A stretch of DNA of 64,000 nt from Rhodobacteraceae bacterium WD3A24 (GCA_002967695.1 PUHN01000011.1:1-64000); one strand, 5' to 3'; counted from the stretch's first letter, positions 10,229 to 19,926 are shown. Made by a program: numbers and translations. Notes: generated from the letters alone by a model not told the origin.

Positions 10229-10879
10229 ATGTTCGGACTGAGCCGCAAACCCATGACCATTCCCGGCCCCGACGAGGCGCTGCCCGGCCGGGCCGAGCCG
10301 ATTCCCACCGCCGAGACGCATTTCGTCACCGGCCGCCCGCTCAAGGCCGAGGTGCCCGAAGGCATGGCCGAGGCGATGTTCGGCATGGGCTGTTTCTGGG
10401 GCGCCGAGCGGATATTCTGGCAGCTTCCCGGCGTGTGGCTGACGATGGCGGGCTATGCCGGAGGCCAGACGCCCAACCCGACCTACCGCGAGGTCTGCAC
10501 CGGCCGGACGGGCCACAACGAGGTCGTCCGGCTGATCTTTGACCCCGCCGAGATCGGCTACGAGGAACTCCTGCGCCGGTTCTGGGAAGGTCATGATCCG
10601 ACCCAGGGCATGCGGCAGGGCAATGACGTAGGCACGCAATACCGCTCGGGCATCTACACCTATGACGCCGCACAGCAAGCCGCTGCCGAGGCCAGGCGCG
10701 ACGCCTATGGCACGCGGCTGCGTGCCGCGGGCTTCGGCGCGCCCACCACCGAGATCCTGCCCGCGCCGGCCTTCTACTATGCCGAGGACTACCACCAGCA
10801 GTATCTGGCCCGAAACCCGGCCGGCTATTGCGGGATCGGCGGCACCGGCGTGTCCTGCCCGGCCGGTGTCTTTGCCTGA
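10229..10879 (+). CDS. msrA: Peptide methionine (S)-S-oxide reductase
   Basis: It reduces methionine-S-sulfoxide in proteins, using a catalytic cysteine and resolving cysteines recycled by thioredoxin. The catalytic site is C55 in [20 protein letters not shown] and the C-terminal [12 protein letters not shown] are also typical, with C-terminal cysteines to act as resolvers. The frame is open from 10139, but the ATG at 10229 is preceded by ACAGGAG, and the upstream translation is not MsrA-like, so I start here (216 residues). The stop TGA shares its final A with the ATG of a truncated flavoprotein frame that follows. Confidence 0.94.
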   Translation: MFGLSRKPMTIPGPDEALPGRAEPIPTAETHFVTGRPLKAEVPEGMAEAMFGMGCFWGAERIFWQLPGVWLTMAGYAGGQTPNPTYREVCTGRTGHNEVVRLIFDPAEIGYEELLRRFWEGHDPTQGMRQGNDVGTQYRSGIYTYDAAQQAAAEARRDAYGTRLRAAGFGAPTTEILPAPAFYYAEDYHQQYLARNPAGYCGIGGTGVSCPAGVFA

Positions 10880-11060
10880 TGGGCGGCGCCGCCCCGCCGA
10901 CGCATGACGTGATCGTCATCGGCGCGGGGCCTGCAGGCAGCGCCGCTATTTCGGGCTCATCGCGGGCGAATTCGGCTATGCCGATCTCGGCACAGGCGCG
11001 GTCTTGCGGCTGCTCGCCGGGATGGCGCACACCGGCCGTCCGTGGGGGCGGCGCGCTTGA
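10879..11060 (+). pseudogene. Fragment of an FAD/NAD-binding oxidoreductase gene
   Basis: An ATG overlapping the msrA stop opens a frame with a clean Rossmann start, [16 protein letters not shown] (GxGxxG). It then loses any flavoprotein character after about 24 codons. In a neighbouring frame the following DNA reads [19 protein letters not shown] and continues to a stop at about 11060, which I cannot assign to a family. The simplest reading is an internally deleted gene whose first 25 codons now abut foreign or C-terminal sequence. The region sits between two intact housekeeping genes. The GxGxxG head is seen directly; the deletion is inferred. Confidence 0.45.
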
Positions 11061-11115
11061 CGCGGTGTGCGGCGGCGGTCTATCCGGCGCGTCATCCATT
11101 GAAAAGGGCAGAGCC

Positions 11116-11988
11116 ATGACCACCTTCACCGCCTTCACGACCCTGCCCGACGGGGCGCGCGCCGAGGCGCTGGGCGAAGCGATGGAGGCGATGGACCCCG
11201 CGCCCACGGGGATCGGCGTCTTCGAGATGGAGGACGGCTCGGGCCTGTGGGAGGTCGGCGGCTATTTCGAGGAGCGCCCCGACACCGCCGCGCTGGCGTT
11301 GCTTTCGGCGCTCCATGATGCAAGCGACTTCGCCGTCTCTGAACTGCCCGAGATCGACTGGGTGGCCAAGGTGCGCCGCGAGCTCTCACCCGTCGTCGCG
11401 GGCCGCTTCTTCGTCTATGGCAGCCACGACGCCGACAAGGTGCCCGAGGGAATGGAGGCGTTGCTGATCGAGGCGGCGATGGCGTTCGGCACCGGCCATC
11501 ACGGCACGACGCTGGGCTGTCTGCGCGCGCTCGACCGGCTCGACGAGGAAGGCGTCGTCGGACGCAACGTGGCCGATATCGGCGCCGGAACGGCGGTGCT
11601 GGCGATGGCCGCCGCCCGGATCTGGCCCAACCCCGTGATCGCCAGCGATATCGACGCGGTCGCGGTGGAGGTGGCCCAGGCCAATGTCGTCGCGAACGAT
11701 CTGGCCGAGCGCGTCATCTGCATCGAGGCGGTCGGGTTCGATCATCCGCGGCTGGCCGCGGCGGCGCCCTTCGACGTGGTCTTCGCCAATATCCTCAAGG
11801 CGCCGCTGATCGAGCTGGCGCCGGATATGGGCCGCCATGTCGCGCCGGGCGGCTACGCCATCCTGTCGGGGTTGCTCAACGAGCAGGCCGGCGAAGTGAT
11901 GGCCGCCTACCGTGCCGCCGGTTTTTCGCAGCATCTGACCGAGGAGGTCGGAGATTGGACGACCCTGACGCTCAAGCGCGAGGGGTAG
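11116..11988 (+). CDS. prmA: Ribosomal protein L11 methyltransferase
   Basis: An S-adenosylmethionine-dependent enzyme that trimethylates ribosomal protein L11. The 290 residues contain the PrmA hallmark [10 protein letters not shown], the SAM-binding motif [15 protein letters not shown], the acidic ASDID loop and the FANILKAPL motif in place of the usual NPPY-type motif. An AAAGGGCAGA Shine-Dalgarno-like stretch precedes the ATG at 11116. The open frame extends upstream into the flavoprotein fragment, but that part has no homology to PrmA. It ends just before a strong hairpin shared with the converging DUF1127 gene. Confidence 0.93.
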   Translation: MTTFTAFTTLPDGARAEALGEAMEAMDPAPTGIGVFEMEDGSGLWEVGGYFEERPDTAALALLSALHDASDFAVSELPEIDWVAKVRRELSPVVAGRFFVYGSHDADKVPEGMEALLIEAAMAFGTGHHGTTLGCLRALDRLDEEGVVGRNVADIGAGTAVLAMAAARIWPNPVIASDIDAVAVEVAQANVVANDLAERVICIEAVGFDHPRLAAAAPFDVVFANILKAPLIELAPDMGRHVAPGGYAILSGLLNEQAGEVMAAYRAAGFSQHLTEEVGDWTTLTLKREG

Positions 11989-12007
11989 GACGGCCCCGCA
12001 GACGCGA

Positions 12008-12039
12008 AAGGCCGCGCCCGGATGCCCCGGCGCGGCCTT
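12008..12039. terminator. Hairpin between prmA and the DUF1127 gene
   Basis: A perfect 11-base inverted repeat (AAGGCCGCGCC / GGCGCGGCCTT) with a 10-base loop lies 20 bases past the prmA stop and 26 bases before the DUF1127 stop. Its position between convergent genes suggests a bidirectional terminator. A T-run is lacking on the plus side, so efficiency is uncertain. Confidence 0.65.
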
Positions 12040-12064
12040 CACAAGCCGTCAGGTCTCATGGGGC

Positions 12065-12277
12065 TTATCCCAGACGGGCCGCGACGGTCTCGATATCGGC
12101 GCGGCACAGGCCGATATCCTCGAGTTCGCGGTCCGAGAGCTTCGACAGGGCGGCGCGGGTGGCGCGCTGATCGCGCCAGCGGCCAAGGGTCTCGGCCGCG
12201 TTGTAGAAGATCTGCACGACCTGCAGCGTGGCAATGGCGCCGAAAGGCGCCGGGCGGATGGGGGCGGTTGCGGCCAT
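12065..12277 (-). CDS. DUF1127-domain small protein
   Basis: A 70-residue protein with a C-terminal DUF1127 (YjiS-like) motif: LSKLSDRELEDIGLCRADIETV. Arginine-rich small proteins of this family are abundant in alphaproteobacteria; some have been linked to phosphate and carbon metabolism and RNA turnover, but a specific role cannot be read here. I choose the ATG at 12277 because CGGAG lies 8 bases ahead; an in-frame GTG at 12286 overlaps that site. It converges on prmA. The 315-base region between this gene and ruvC holds the promoters of both divergent genes. Confidence 0.85.
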   Translation of the reverse strand: MAATAPIRPAPFGAIATLQVVQIFYNAAETLGRWRDQRATRAALSKLSDRELEDIGLCRADIETVAARLG

Positions 12278-12531
12278 TTTCAGCACTCCGGTTTTCGAGG
12301 GTGGCGGACAGGGAAGCGCCTGCTTCCGACCGCTCAGTTAGCCAGCGAGCAGCCCCCGCGCAAGGGGCGAAAAATGCATGACTTCAATGCGAAAAACGCA
12401 TGGGTTCCCAGCAGGTTGTCAGATTCCGTCCGATGACCCTCGCGCTCTCCGAAAACGACCTGTTCGAGCGCCGCGATGTCGCTTTCGTGCCATTCGGCGG
12501 TCCGGGCGCAGGGGGATCGCGCTTGGCAGGT

Positions 12532-12546
12532 GTTCGCTTTTCGTGC
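12532..12546 (+). promoter_or_regulatory. Candidate LexA (SOS) box upstream of ruvC
   Basis: The sequence GTTC-GCTTTTC-GTGC matches the alphaproteobacterial LexA direct repeat GTTC-N7-GTTC at all but one position. It sits 47 bases ahead of the ruvC start, where an operator would be expected. ruvCAB is an SOS operon in many bacteria, which is the main reason to take a one-mismatch site seriously. No binding is shown by sequence alone. Confidence 0.4.
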
Positions 12547-12592
12547 TAGTGGCTTGCGAGAGGTGACAGGACACGCACAGGTAAGGGCTGGC

Positions 12593-13099
12593 ATGCGGGT
12601 ATTGGGCATCGACCCCGGCTTGCGCAACCTCGGCTGGGGGGTGATCGAGGCGCGCGACGGCCGAATCACCCATGTCGCCAACGGGGTCTGCCACTCCGAG
12701 GGCGCGTCGCTTGCCGCCCGGCTGCTGAGTCTGCATAGCCAGCTCCGCGAGGTGCTGGAACGCTGGGCGCCCGACTGTGCGGCGGTCGAGCAGACCTTTG
12801 TCAACAAGGATGGTGTGGCCACGCTCAAGCTGGGCCACGCCCGCGCCATCGCGCTTCTGGTTCCCGCGCAGGCGGGCCTCGAGGTGGGCGAATATGCGCC
12901 CAACGCGGTCAAGAAGACGGTGGTCGGCGTGGGCCATGCGGCGAAGCGGCAAATCGACCACATGGTGCGGCTGCAACTGCCCGGCGTCGAGATCGCCGGC
13001 CCCGACGCCGCCGACGCGCTGGCCGTCGCGCTGTGTCATGCCCATCAGGGGCGGGCGTCCGGGCGGCTCGCGCGAGCGATCGCGGGGGCGGGGCGATGA
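12593..13099 (+). CDS. ruvC: Crossover junction endodeoxyribonuclease RuvC
   Basis: The Holliday-junction resolvase, which cuts junctions as a dimer with RuvAB. In the 168-residue product the four acidic metal ligands are visible: D7 ([12 protein letters not shown]), E66 (VEQTFVNKD), and D138 and D141 in [21 protein letters not shown] precedes the ATG at 12593, and the upstream in-frame extension has no homology. Its stop overlaps the ruvA start as ATGA, so the operon is translationally coupled. A possible LexA site lies just upstream. Confidence 0.95.
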   Translation: MRVLGIDPGLRNLGWGVIEARDGRITHVANGVCHSEGASLAARLLSLHSQLREVLERWAPDCAAVEQTFVNKDGVATLKLGHARAIALLVPAQAGLEVGEYAPNAVKKTVVGVGHAAKRQIDHMVRLQLPGVEIAGPDAADALAVALCHAHQGRASGRLARAIAGAGR

Positions 13100-13782
13100 T
13101 CGGCAAGATTTCGGGGCGGCTGGACTACCGGGCCGAGGATCACGTGCTCATCGACGTGCGCGGGGTGGGCTATGTCGTTCATGTCTCCGAGCGCACGCTC
13201 GCCGAGCTTCCCGGGCCGGGCGGGGCCGTGGCCTTGTTCACCGAACTGGTCGTGCGCGAGGATCTGATGCAGCTTTTCGGCTTCTCCACGCTGGCCGAAA
13301 AGGAATGGCACCGCCTGCTGACCTCGGTGCAGGGGGTCGGCTCCAAGGCGGCGATGGCAATTCTCGGCACGCTGGGCGCCGAGGGGGTCAGCCGCGCGAT
13401 CGCGCTGGGCGACTGGGCCGCGCTACGTGCCGCGCCCGGTGTCGGGCCCAAGATCGCGCAACGCATTGTCAACGAGCTCAAGGACAAGGCGCCGGGCGTG
13501 ATGGCGATGGGTGCGAGCATCGGTGCCGCGATGGGCGAGGCGCCCGCGAGCCCGGCCGTGACGGCGGACGAGGCCGGCCCCGCAACCGATGCGCAACCGC
13601 CCGCCGCGGCCGCGCAGGCGGGCGCGGGAGCCAGTGCAGAGGCGCTTTCAGCGCTGGTCAATCTGGGTTACGGGCAGGGCGAGGCCGCAGCGGCCGTCGC
13701 CGAGGCCGGCAGGGAAGCCGGCGAGGCCGGCACCGCCGGTCTGATCCGCGCCGCGCTGCGCCTGCTCGCGCCGAAGGGCTGA
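13096..13782 (+). CDS. ruvA: Holliday junction helicase subunit RuvA
   Basis: The tetrameric junction-binding subunit that targets RuvB. The N-terminal OB fold begins [12 protein letters not shown]. Two helix-hairpin-helix elements follow ([21 protein letters not shown] and [22 protein letters not shown]). A long alanine-rich linker (about 135-175) then connects to the C-terminal RuvB-contact domain ([19 protein letters not shown]). The linker makes it longer (228 residues) than the roughly 200-residue E. coli protein. The start overlaps ruvC by four bases. Confidence 0.95.
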   Translation: MIGKISGRLDYRAEDHVLIDVRGVGYVVHVSERTLAELPGPGGAVALFTELVVREDLMQLFGFSTLAEKEWHRLLTSVQGVGSKAAMAILGTLGAEGVSRAIALGDWAALRAAPGVGPKIAQRIVNELKDKAPGVMAMGASIGAAMGEAPASPAVTADEAGPATDAQPPAAAAQAGAGASAEALSALVNLGYGQGEAAAAVAEAGREAGEAGTAGLIRAALRLLAPKG

Positions 13783-13786
13783 CGCC

Positions 13787-14842
13787 ATGACCGATCCGGC
13801 CGCCACCCCGCCCGATCCGACGCTGCGGCCCGAGGGGTTGCCCGAGGATACCGACGCCGCCGACAAGGCGCTGCGCCCGCAGACGCTCGACGCCTTCATC
13901 GGCCAGGCCGAGGCGCGCGCCAATCTCGCGGTGTTCATCCAGTCGGCCCGGATGCGCGGCGAGGCGATGGATCACACGCTGTTTCACGGCCCCCCCGGCC
14001 TAGGCAAGACGACGCTGGCGCAGATCATGGCGCGCGAACTGGGCGTGGGCTTTCGGATGACCTCGGGGCCGGTGCTGGCGAAGGCGGGCGATCTGGCCGC
14101 CATCCTGACCAATCTGGAGCCGCGCGACGTTCTGTTTATCGACGAGATTCACCGGCTCAGCCCGGCGGTGGAGGAGGTGCTCTATCCCGCGCTGGAGGAT
14201 TTCCAGCTCGATCTCGTGATCGGCGAGGGGCCGGCGGCGCGCACCGTGCGCATCGAGCTTCAGCCCTTCACGCTGGTGGGCGCGACGACCCGGCTGGGGC
14301 TGCTGACCACGCCCCTGCGCGACCGGTTCGGCATCCCGACACGGCTGCAATTCTACACCGAGGCCGAACTCGACGAGATCGTCACCCGCGGCGCCCGCCT
14401 GATGGGGGTGGAGGCCGAGCCCGACGGCGCGCGCGAGATTGCGCGGCGCGCCCGTGGCACCCCCCGGATCGCCGGGCGGCTGCTGCGCCGCGTCGTCGAT
14501 TTCGCGCTCGTCGAGGGCGACGGGCGGCTCACCCGCGCCATCGCCGACAGCGCGCTCACGCGGCTGGGTGTCGATGCGATCGGCCTTGATGGCGCCGACC
14601 GTCGCTATCTGAGCCTTCTGGCCGAAAGCTATGGCGGCGGGCCGGTCGGGATCGAGACCATCGCCGCCGCGCTGTCGGAGGCGCGCGACGCCATCGAGGA
14701 GGTCATCGAGCCCTTTCTGCTCCAACGGGGGCTCATCCAGCGCACGCCGCGCGGTCGGATGCTGGCGGCCGGCGCGTGGCGTCATCTCGGCATCGCGCCG
14801 CCGCGTGGCGGGCAGGGGCAGGACGACTTGTTCGAGGGATAG
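13787..14842 (+). CDS. ruvB: Holliday junction helicase subunit RuvB
   Basis: The hexameric AAA+ motor that drives branch migration. Of its 351 residues, 68-76 form Walker A (GPPGLGKTT), DEIHRL is Walker B, and [18 protein letters not shown] contains sensor 1 and the arginine-finger region. The winged-helix C-terminal domain ends with [12 protein letters not shown]. It starts four bases after the ruvA stop. Its stop lies only five bases from the convergent engB stop, so no terminator separates them. Confidence 0.96.
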   Translation: MTDPAATPPDPTLRPEGLPEDTDAADKALRPQTLDAFIGQAEARANLAVFIQSARMRGEAMDHTLFHGPPGLGKTTLAQIMARELGVGFRMTSGPVLAKAGDLAAILTNLEPRDVLFIDEIHRLSPAVEEVLYPALEDFQLDLVIGEGPAARTVRIELQPFTLVGATTRLGLLTTPLRDRFGIPTRLQFYTEAELDEIVTRGARLMGVEAEPDGAREIARRARGTPRIAGRLLRRVVDFALVEGDGRLTRAIADSALTRLGVDAIGLDGADRRYLSLLAESYGGGPVGIETIAAALSEARDAIEEVIEPFLLQRGLIQRTPRGRMLAAGAWRHLGIAPPRGGQGQDDLFEG

Positions 14843-14847
14843 ATCCG

Positions 14848-15501
14848 CTATCGCAGCCCGGCAATCGCCGCGCGCAGGGTGGCGATCCCCTCGCCCTTCT
14901 GCGAGGAAGTGACGATCAGTTCGGGAAACGCCGCCGGATGGGTGGCGAGCCGGGCGCGCACTTGGTCGAGCACCTCGCCGCGCGCCCCGGCTGCGACCTT
15001 GTCGGCCTTGGTGAGCACCACCTCGAAGGTCACGGCCGCGCGGTCGAGCAGTTCCATGATCTCGGTGTCCACGGGCTTGATCCCGTGGCGCATGTCGATC
15101 AGCACGAAGGCCCGGCGCAGCGTTGCCCGCCCGGAGAGATACGACTTGAGCAGCCGCTGCCATTTTTCCACCTTGGCCAGCGGCGCCTTGGCAAAGCCGT
15201 AGCCGGGCAGATCGACCATGTAGAAACGATCACCCAGCGCGAAATAGTTGATCTCCTGCGTCCGGCCCGGCGTGTTGGAGGTTCGCGCTATGGCCTTGCG
15301 CCCGGTCAGCGCATTGATCAGGCTCGACTTTCCTGCGTTCGAGCGCCCGGCAAAACAGAATTCGGGCCGGTCGGCCGGCGGCAGGCCATCCATCGCCACC
15401 ACCCCCTTGACGAAATCCACCGGCCCGGCGAACAGCTTGCGCCCGGCCTCAATGCGTTCGGGCTCGGGCTCGGGGGCGAGCGGGAAGGGCAGCGGGGTCA
15501 T
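14848..15501 (-). CDS. engB: Ribosome-biogenesis GTPase YsxC/EngB
   Basis: A TrmE-Era-EngA-YihA-family GTPase involved in 50S assembly and division. The 217-residue protein has G1 AGRSNAGKSS (51-60), the G2 region TSNTPGRTQEINYF, G3 DLPGYGFAK and G4 TKADK. The ATG at 15501 overlaps the stop of the MOSC gene by four bases, fixing the start. It is the last gene of the rpmH-yidC run on the minus strand. Confidence 0.94.
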   Translation of the reverse strand: MTPLPFPLAPEPEPERIEAGRKLFAGPVDFVKGVVAMDGLPPADRPEFCFAGRSNAGKSSLINALTGRKAIARTSNTPGRTQEINYFALGDRFYMVDLPGYGFAKAPLAKVEKWQRLLKSYLSGRATLRRAFVLIDMRHGIKPVDTEIMELLDRAAVTFEVVLTKADKVAAGARGEVLDQVRARLATHPAAFPELIVTSSQKGEGIATLRAAIAGLR

Positions 15502-16271
15502 GGCCGCACCGTGTCGCCCGGACGGATCGTCCCGCCACGGGTCACCACCGCATAGACACCGAAATCCTGATCGCCCCGCGCGGCAGCGAGTGCGCCCAGC
15601 GTGTCGGCGTTGCGCATCCCGGTTTCGGGATCGACGGTCGTGGCGCGGCAGCGGGTGATGCGCCGCTTGATGCGCAGCCGCGCCTCGCCCACCGCGATCT
15701 CGCGGCCGATCAGGTCGAATTCCTCCCACGGGGCGAGCCCGTCGATCCAGAGATTGCCGCGCCAGCGGTGGATCGAAAGCGACTGGCCCATGACATCCTC
15801 CAGCGCGCGGTTGGAGGCGTGGCTCATCAGGGCGATGTGGGGTTCGGGCGTGTCGGCCAACGCGCCGCCCTCGGGGGCGCGCACCAGCCGGACGGGGGCG
15901 GGCCGGCCCGCGGGCCAGAGCGGGCGGAGCCAGGCGATCAGCCGGGCGCGGTCGACCTCGGCTTCGGGGTCGATGCTCAGCTCTCCGGCGCCGGGGTGGT
16001 GGAGGCTGATGCGCCCCGTCCCGGCATCGCTTTCGGCGCTTATCGCCATCAACCCGGGGCCCGCCACTCCGCGCAGGAATCCGTGCTTGGGCGCCCACCC
16101 GGCGAGGCTGTCCGCATCGGCCGGGCCGGCGGCGTGGGCGACGGCCCAGACCCGGTCCATCGGCAGCGGGGCGCCCGCCGCAAGCGTGGCCTCGGTCACC
16201 TGCTCGCGGCCCACCGCCTTGATCGGGTGGCGGCAGATGCCGGCGAGGGTGGCGGGCGCATCGGGGGTCAC
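15498..16271 (-). CDS. MOSC-domain protein
   Basis: A 257-residue protein with an N-terminal MOSC beta-barrel domain (GICRHPIKAVGREQV ... MDRVWAV) and a C-terminal MOSC domain (RRITRCRATTVDPETGMRN). The conserved cysteine of the sulfur-carrier site is in ITRCRATTVDP. MOSC proteins carry or transfer sulfur, often towards molybdenum cofactor; the molybdenum hydroxylase and moaDE elsewhere in this window are compatible clients but there is no direct link. The GTG start overlaps the yidC stop (GTGA) and its stop overlaps engB (ATGA), so it is embedded in a coupled operon. Confidence 0.88.
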   Translation of the reverse strand: MTPDAPATLAGICRHPIKAVGREQVTEATLAAGAPLPMDRVWAVAHAAGPADADSLAGWAPKHGFLRGVAGPGLMAISAESDAGTGRISLHHPGAGELSIDPEAEVDRARLIAWLRPLWPAGRPAPVRLVRAPEGGALADTPEPHIALMSHASNRALEDVMGQSLSIHRWRGNLWIDGLAPWEEFDLIGREIAVGEARLRIKRRITRCRATTVDPETGMRNADTLGALAAARGDQDFGVYAVVTRGGTIRPGDTVRP

Positions 16272-18118
16272 TTCGCCTTGCCGCCCTTCCTGCCCAGGCC
16301 CAGCGAATCGCGGATATTGGCCAGAAGATCGGGTGACTGGCCATTCATCCGCATGATCGCGTATTGCTGGGAGAAGGTGATCACGTTGTTGGCGATCCAG
16401 TAGAGCACCAGCCCGCTGGCGAACCGGCCCAGCACGAACATGAACACCCACGGCATCCAGTTGAAGATCATCGCCTGGGTCTTGTCGGGCGGCGACGGGT
16501 TGAGCCGCATCTGCAGGAACATCGACACGCCCAGCAGGATCGGCAGCACGCCGATGAAGATGACCGAGAGGAACCCCTCTGGGTCGGGCGCGGCCCAGGG
16601 CAGAAGCCCGAACAGGTTGTAGAGCGATGACGGGTCCGGCGCGGAGAGGTCGCGTATCCAGCCGATCCAGGGGGCGTGGCGCAGCTCGATCGTGACGAAG
16701 ATCACCTTGTAGAGCGAGAAGAAGATCGGGATCTGCAGCAGGATCGGCAGGCAGCCCGCGGCCGGGTTGACCTTTTTCTCCTTGTAGAGCCGCATCATCT
16801 CCTGCTGGAGCTTCTGCCGGTCGTCGCCGGCGCGCTCCTTGATCTTCTCCATCTCGGGCTGGAGTTCCTTCATCTTGGCCATCGACACGTAGGACTTGTA
16901 GGCCAGCGGCAGCAGGATCGCCTTGATCAACAGCGTCAGCCCGATGATCGCCCAGCCCATCGAGCCGGGCACGCCCATCGCCGCCAGGGTGGTGTTGACC
17001 CAGTGCAGAACTGCGAAGATCGGCTTGGTCAGAAAGAAGAACCAGCCCCAGTCGATCGAGTCCAGAAAGCCCGCGATGCCCAGCTCGGTCTCGTAGCCGC
17101 GGATCGTCTCCCATTCCTTGGCGCCGGCAAACAGCAGGGTGCGCGACTCGCTGGTCGCGCCCGGCTCGACGGTGACGGCGGGGTGGCGCGTCTCGGCCTG
17201 ATAGATGTCCGCGCCGGGCACATGGCGCGCCACCGCGTCAAAGCTCTGTCCCGGCTCCGGCACCAGCGTCGTCATCCAGTACTTGTCGGTAAAGCCGATC
17301 CAGCCGTTTTCGGAGACCTCCTGCGTGGCGGTCGGCACCCGCTGGGCGTCGCTGCGCGGGTATTCGGTCAGCGCGTCGTAGTCGTCCTCGGTCAACTCGC
17401 CGTCGGACATCTGCACGAGCCCTTCGTGCAGGATAAAGAAGTTGACGGTGTCGGGCCGGCCGTGCCGGGCGATGACGCCATAGGGCGCGAGCCGCACGGC
17501 GCCGTCGCCGGTGTTTTCAACCCGCTGGGTGACCGTGAACATGTAGTCGTCGTCGATGGCGATCTCGCGGGTGAAGACAAGGCCGGCCGGGCTTTCCCAG
17601 CGCAGGTTCACCGGGCTGCCGGGGGACAACGTGTTGTCGCCGACCTGCTGCCAGACGGTGTTGGCGCCGGGGACATCGGCATATTCCAGCGCCCCGCCCG
17701 GCGCCCAGCCATACAGCGCGTAATAGGGCTCGTCGGCGCCGACCGGGGCGAGGAGGCGGACGATTTCCTCCGAGTCGAGCTCGACAGCGTAGTCGCTCAG
17801 TGACAGATCGTCGATCCGCCCGCCGAGAAGCGAGATGGAGCCGGTCACACGCGGGGATTCGATCGCCACGCGCGCGACATCCTCGGTCGGCGCCTCGGGC
17901 GATTGTGTCTGCGCTGTGGAAGGTTGTGCCCCCGCGCCGGCATCGGGCGGTGTGAGCGCCACGTCGGTATCCGTCGTGCCCTGGCCGCCGGCGTCCTCGG
18001 TCGTCTCGGTCGGTGCCTCCGGGGCGGGCTCGGGCGGCGGAAACAGCACGAACCACGCCAGGATCACGAGGAAGCTGAGCGCCGTCGCAAGAATGAGATT
18101 GCGGTTCTGATCGTCCAT
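16268..18118 (-). CDS. yidC: Membrane protein insertase YidC
   Basis: It inserts and folds inner-membrane proteins alone or with SecYEG. The 616 residues show an N-terminal transmembrane helix (NLILATALSFLVILAWFVLF), an acidic Thr/Pro-rich linker (28-80), a large periplasmic beta domain, and a C-terminal helical core. The core includes GWAIIGLTLLIKAILLPL, a cytoplasmic coiled coil with KMKELQPEMEKIKERAGDD, and CLPILLQIPIFFSLYKVIF. The start is the ATG giving MDDQNRNL, which matches the family; the frame runs upstream to 18367 without homology. It is part of the rpmH operon run, downstream of an EAL protein. Confidence 0.95.
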   Translation of the reverse strand: MDDQNRNLILATALSFLVILAWFVLFPPPEPAPEAPTETTEDAGGQGTTDTDVALTPPDAGAGAQPSTAQTQSPEAPTEDVARVAIESPRVTGSISLLGGRIDDLSLSDYAVELDSEEIVRLLAPVGADEPYYALYGWAPGGALEYADVPGANTVWQQVGDNTLSPGSPVNLRWESPAGLVFTREIAIDDDYMFTVTQRVENTGDGAVRLAPYGVIARHGRPDTVNFFILHEGLVQMSDGELTEDDYDALTEYPRSDAQRVPTATQEVSENGWIGFTDKYWMTTLVPEPGQSFDAVARHVPGADIYQAETRHPAVTVEPGATSESRTLLFAGAKEWETIRGYETELGIAGFLDSIDWGWFFFLTKPIFAVLHWVNTTLAAMGVPGSMGWAIIGLTLLIKAILLPLAYKSYVSMAKMKELQPEMEKIKERAGDDRQKLQQEMMRLYKEKKVNPAAGCLPILLQIPIFFSLYKVIFVTIELRHAPWIGWIRDLSAPDPSSLYNLFGLLPWAAPDPEGFLSVIFIGVLPILLGVSMFLQMRLNPSPPDKTQAMIFNWMPWVFMFVLGRFASGLVLYWIANNVITFSQQYAIMRMNGQSPDLLANIRDSLGLGRKGGKAK

Positions 18119-18299
18119 GCCCGGCCACCGACTGTCCGTGAAACTGCTGGGGCGGTTCAACAGACTGCGTTGGCAAAGGTCAAGCGCTTTTCCCCGCCGG
18201 TTCAGGGCCTCCGGGGCGGGCCGCCGTGTCCCCTTCGCCTGCGTGTCGGGCGTGGGACGCGCAGCGGGTCGGGCCCGTGGCCAGGGCGCTCGGGCGGTG

Positions 18300-19829
18300 T
18301 CAGCTGAAGCGGCGGTGAAGCGCGGCCGGCGCGGCCATTCGCGCGTGGTGCCGCGCGATCCAGTCATGGGTGTCGCGCAGGGGCATCGGCCGGGCGATCC
18401 CGAAGCCCTGGACGTGGCCGCAGCCGAGCTGGGCGAGGATGGCGTGCTCGCCGGGCGTTTCGACGCCCTCCCCTATGGTCTCGAGGCCCAGCTCCTCGGC
18501 CATCGACAGGATCGCCGCGACGAGACGCTGCTGTTCGCGGTCCTCGTGCAGATTGGCGACGAAGGAGCGGTCGATCTTGAGCCGGCGCACGGCGAACCGG
18601 CGGATATTGGCGATCGAGGCATGGCCGGTTCCGAAATCGTCGAGGTCGATCAGGCAGCCCATACGCGCGATGCGGGCGATGTTCTGGACGATGGTGTCGT
18701 CATCGGTGCCCGCCGCCACGCTTTCGAGGATTTCGACGGCCAGGCGTTCGGGCGCGAGGTCGAAGCGATCGAGCTCCCATTCGAGCATTTCGGGAAGGCG
18801 CGGGTCGCGCAGTTCCTCGGTCGATGCGTTGACCGAGACCCGCCCTATGCCGCAGCCGGCATCGTCCCACGCGCGCAGGGCGCGAAACGCCTCGGCGCGC
18901 ATCGCCTCGCCCAGCCGGGCGGACAGGCCGGCGTCATCGACCAGCGGCAGAAAATCGGCCGGGGGGATCAGGCCGCGCTCGGGGTGGACCCAGCGCGCCA
19001 GCGCCTCGAAGCCGCTGATGCGCCCGGTGTCGGTGCAGATCTGCGGCTGGAACCAGGCGCGGATCTCGCCCGACTCGAGCCCCTCGGCGAGGCGTTCGTC
19101 GAGCGCGGCGCGGCCGGCACGGGCGGTGCGCATCTCGGGGGTGAAGGCGCGCAGCGCGGCCGGGCCGTGGCGGCGGGCCTCGTCATGGGCGATCTCGGAC
19201 GCGCCGAGCAGGGCGGCGCCGCCGGGCGCAGGTGCGCGGCTCGACAGGCACAGCCCGACCGACACGGTCAGATAGACGGTCATCGCGTCGACCGAGACCG
19301 GCGCCTCGGCGACGTTCTGCAGCCGGCGGGCGATCTGGAGCGCGGCTTCGAGGTCGATCCGCGGATCGGGGGCGAGCGCGACGGCGAAACGGTCCCCCTC
19401 GAGCCGGGCGAGCCGGTCATGGTCGCGCAGCGCGCCACCGAGCCGCTCGCCGGTGCGGGTGAGAAGTGTCTCCCATGCGGTCTGGCCGTGGCGTTCGCGC
19501 AGGGCCGCGGCATCGTCGATTCCGATGACCAGGCAGGCGGTGCGCCGGCCGTCTCCGGCGATGCCGTCGAGGATGGCCTCCAGCCGCGCCACGAGTTCGT
19601 CGCGCATGGCCGGGTGATCGCGCGATCGCGCCGGGGCATCGCCGGCGGTGTCCCCCCGCAGGCCGGCCAGCAGATAGATGACGGGGACGGTGAGCGCGAC
19701 GATCACGAGCCATCCCTCCCCGCCCAGCCAGAAGGCCATGAGCGTCGCGCCGGGAAGGAAGGCGAGCAGTTCGGGCCGGCGTGCGAAATCCAGCAGACGG
19801 CGCGTAAAGCCGGTAACGAAGGGGCCCAT
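18300..19829 (-). CDS. EAL-domain c-di-GMP phosphodiesterase with degenerate GGDEF
   Basis: A membrane-anchored signalling protein of 509 residues. A hydrophobic pair of helices (22-56) is followed by a GGDEF-like domain whose active-site loop reads LEGDR (143-147), so it cannot be a diguanylate cyclase. An intact EAL domain occupies about 240-500, with FEALARW (274-280), VEILES, DDFGTGHASIA, KIDRSFV and EGVET; the metal- and base-coordinating residues are all there. It should hydrolyse cyclic di-GMP at the membrane, with the degenerate domain as a possible GTP sensor. It lies between ttcA and yidC on the same strand, with about 180 bases before yidC. Confidence 0.9.
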   Translation of the reverse strand: MGPFVTGFTRRLLDFARRPELLAFLPGATLMAFWLGGEGWLVIVALTVPVIYLLAGLRGDTAGDAPARSRDHPAMRDELVARLEAILDGIAGDGRRTACLVIGIDDAAALRERHGQTAWETLLTRTGERLGGALRDHDRLARLEGDRFAVALAPDPRIDLEAALQIARRLQNVAEAPVSVDAMTVYLTVSVGLCLSSRAPAPGGAALLGASEIAHDEARRHGPAALRAFTPEMRTARAGRAALDERLAEGLESGEIRAWFQPQICTDTGRISGFEALARWVHPERGLIPPADFLPLVDDAGLSARLGEAMRAEAFRALRAWDDAGCGIGRVSVNASTEELRDPRLPEMLEWELDRFDLAPERLAVEILESVAAGTDDDTIVQNIARIARMGCLIDLDDFGTGHASIANIRRFAVRRLKIDRSFVANLHEDREQQRLVAAILSMAEELGLETIGEGVETPGEHAILAQLGCGHVQGFGIARPMPLRDTHDWIARHHARMAAPAALHRRFS

Positions 19830-19926
19830 GGCGAAACCTTTCCTGGCCGGGGCGGCGGGCGTGCCACCGAACCTGACGCGAGGCTAGGAAAGGAGGTTGA
19901 TCGCGGCGTTAATGCGCCCTGTTCGT

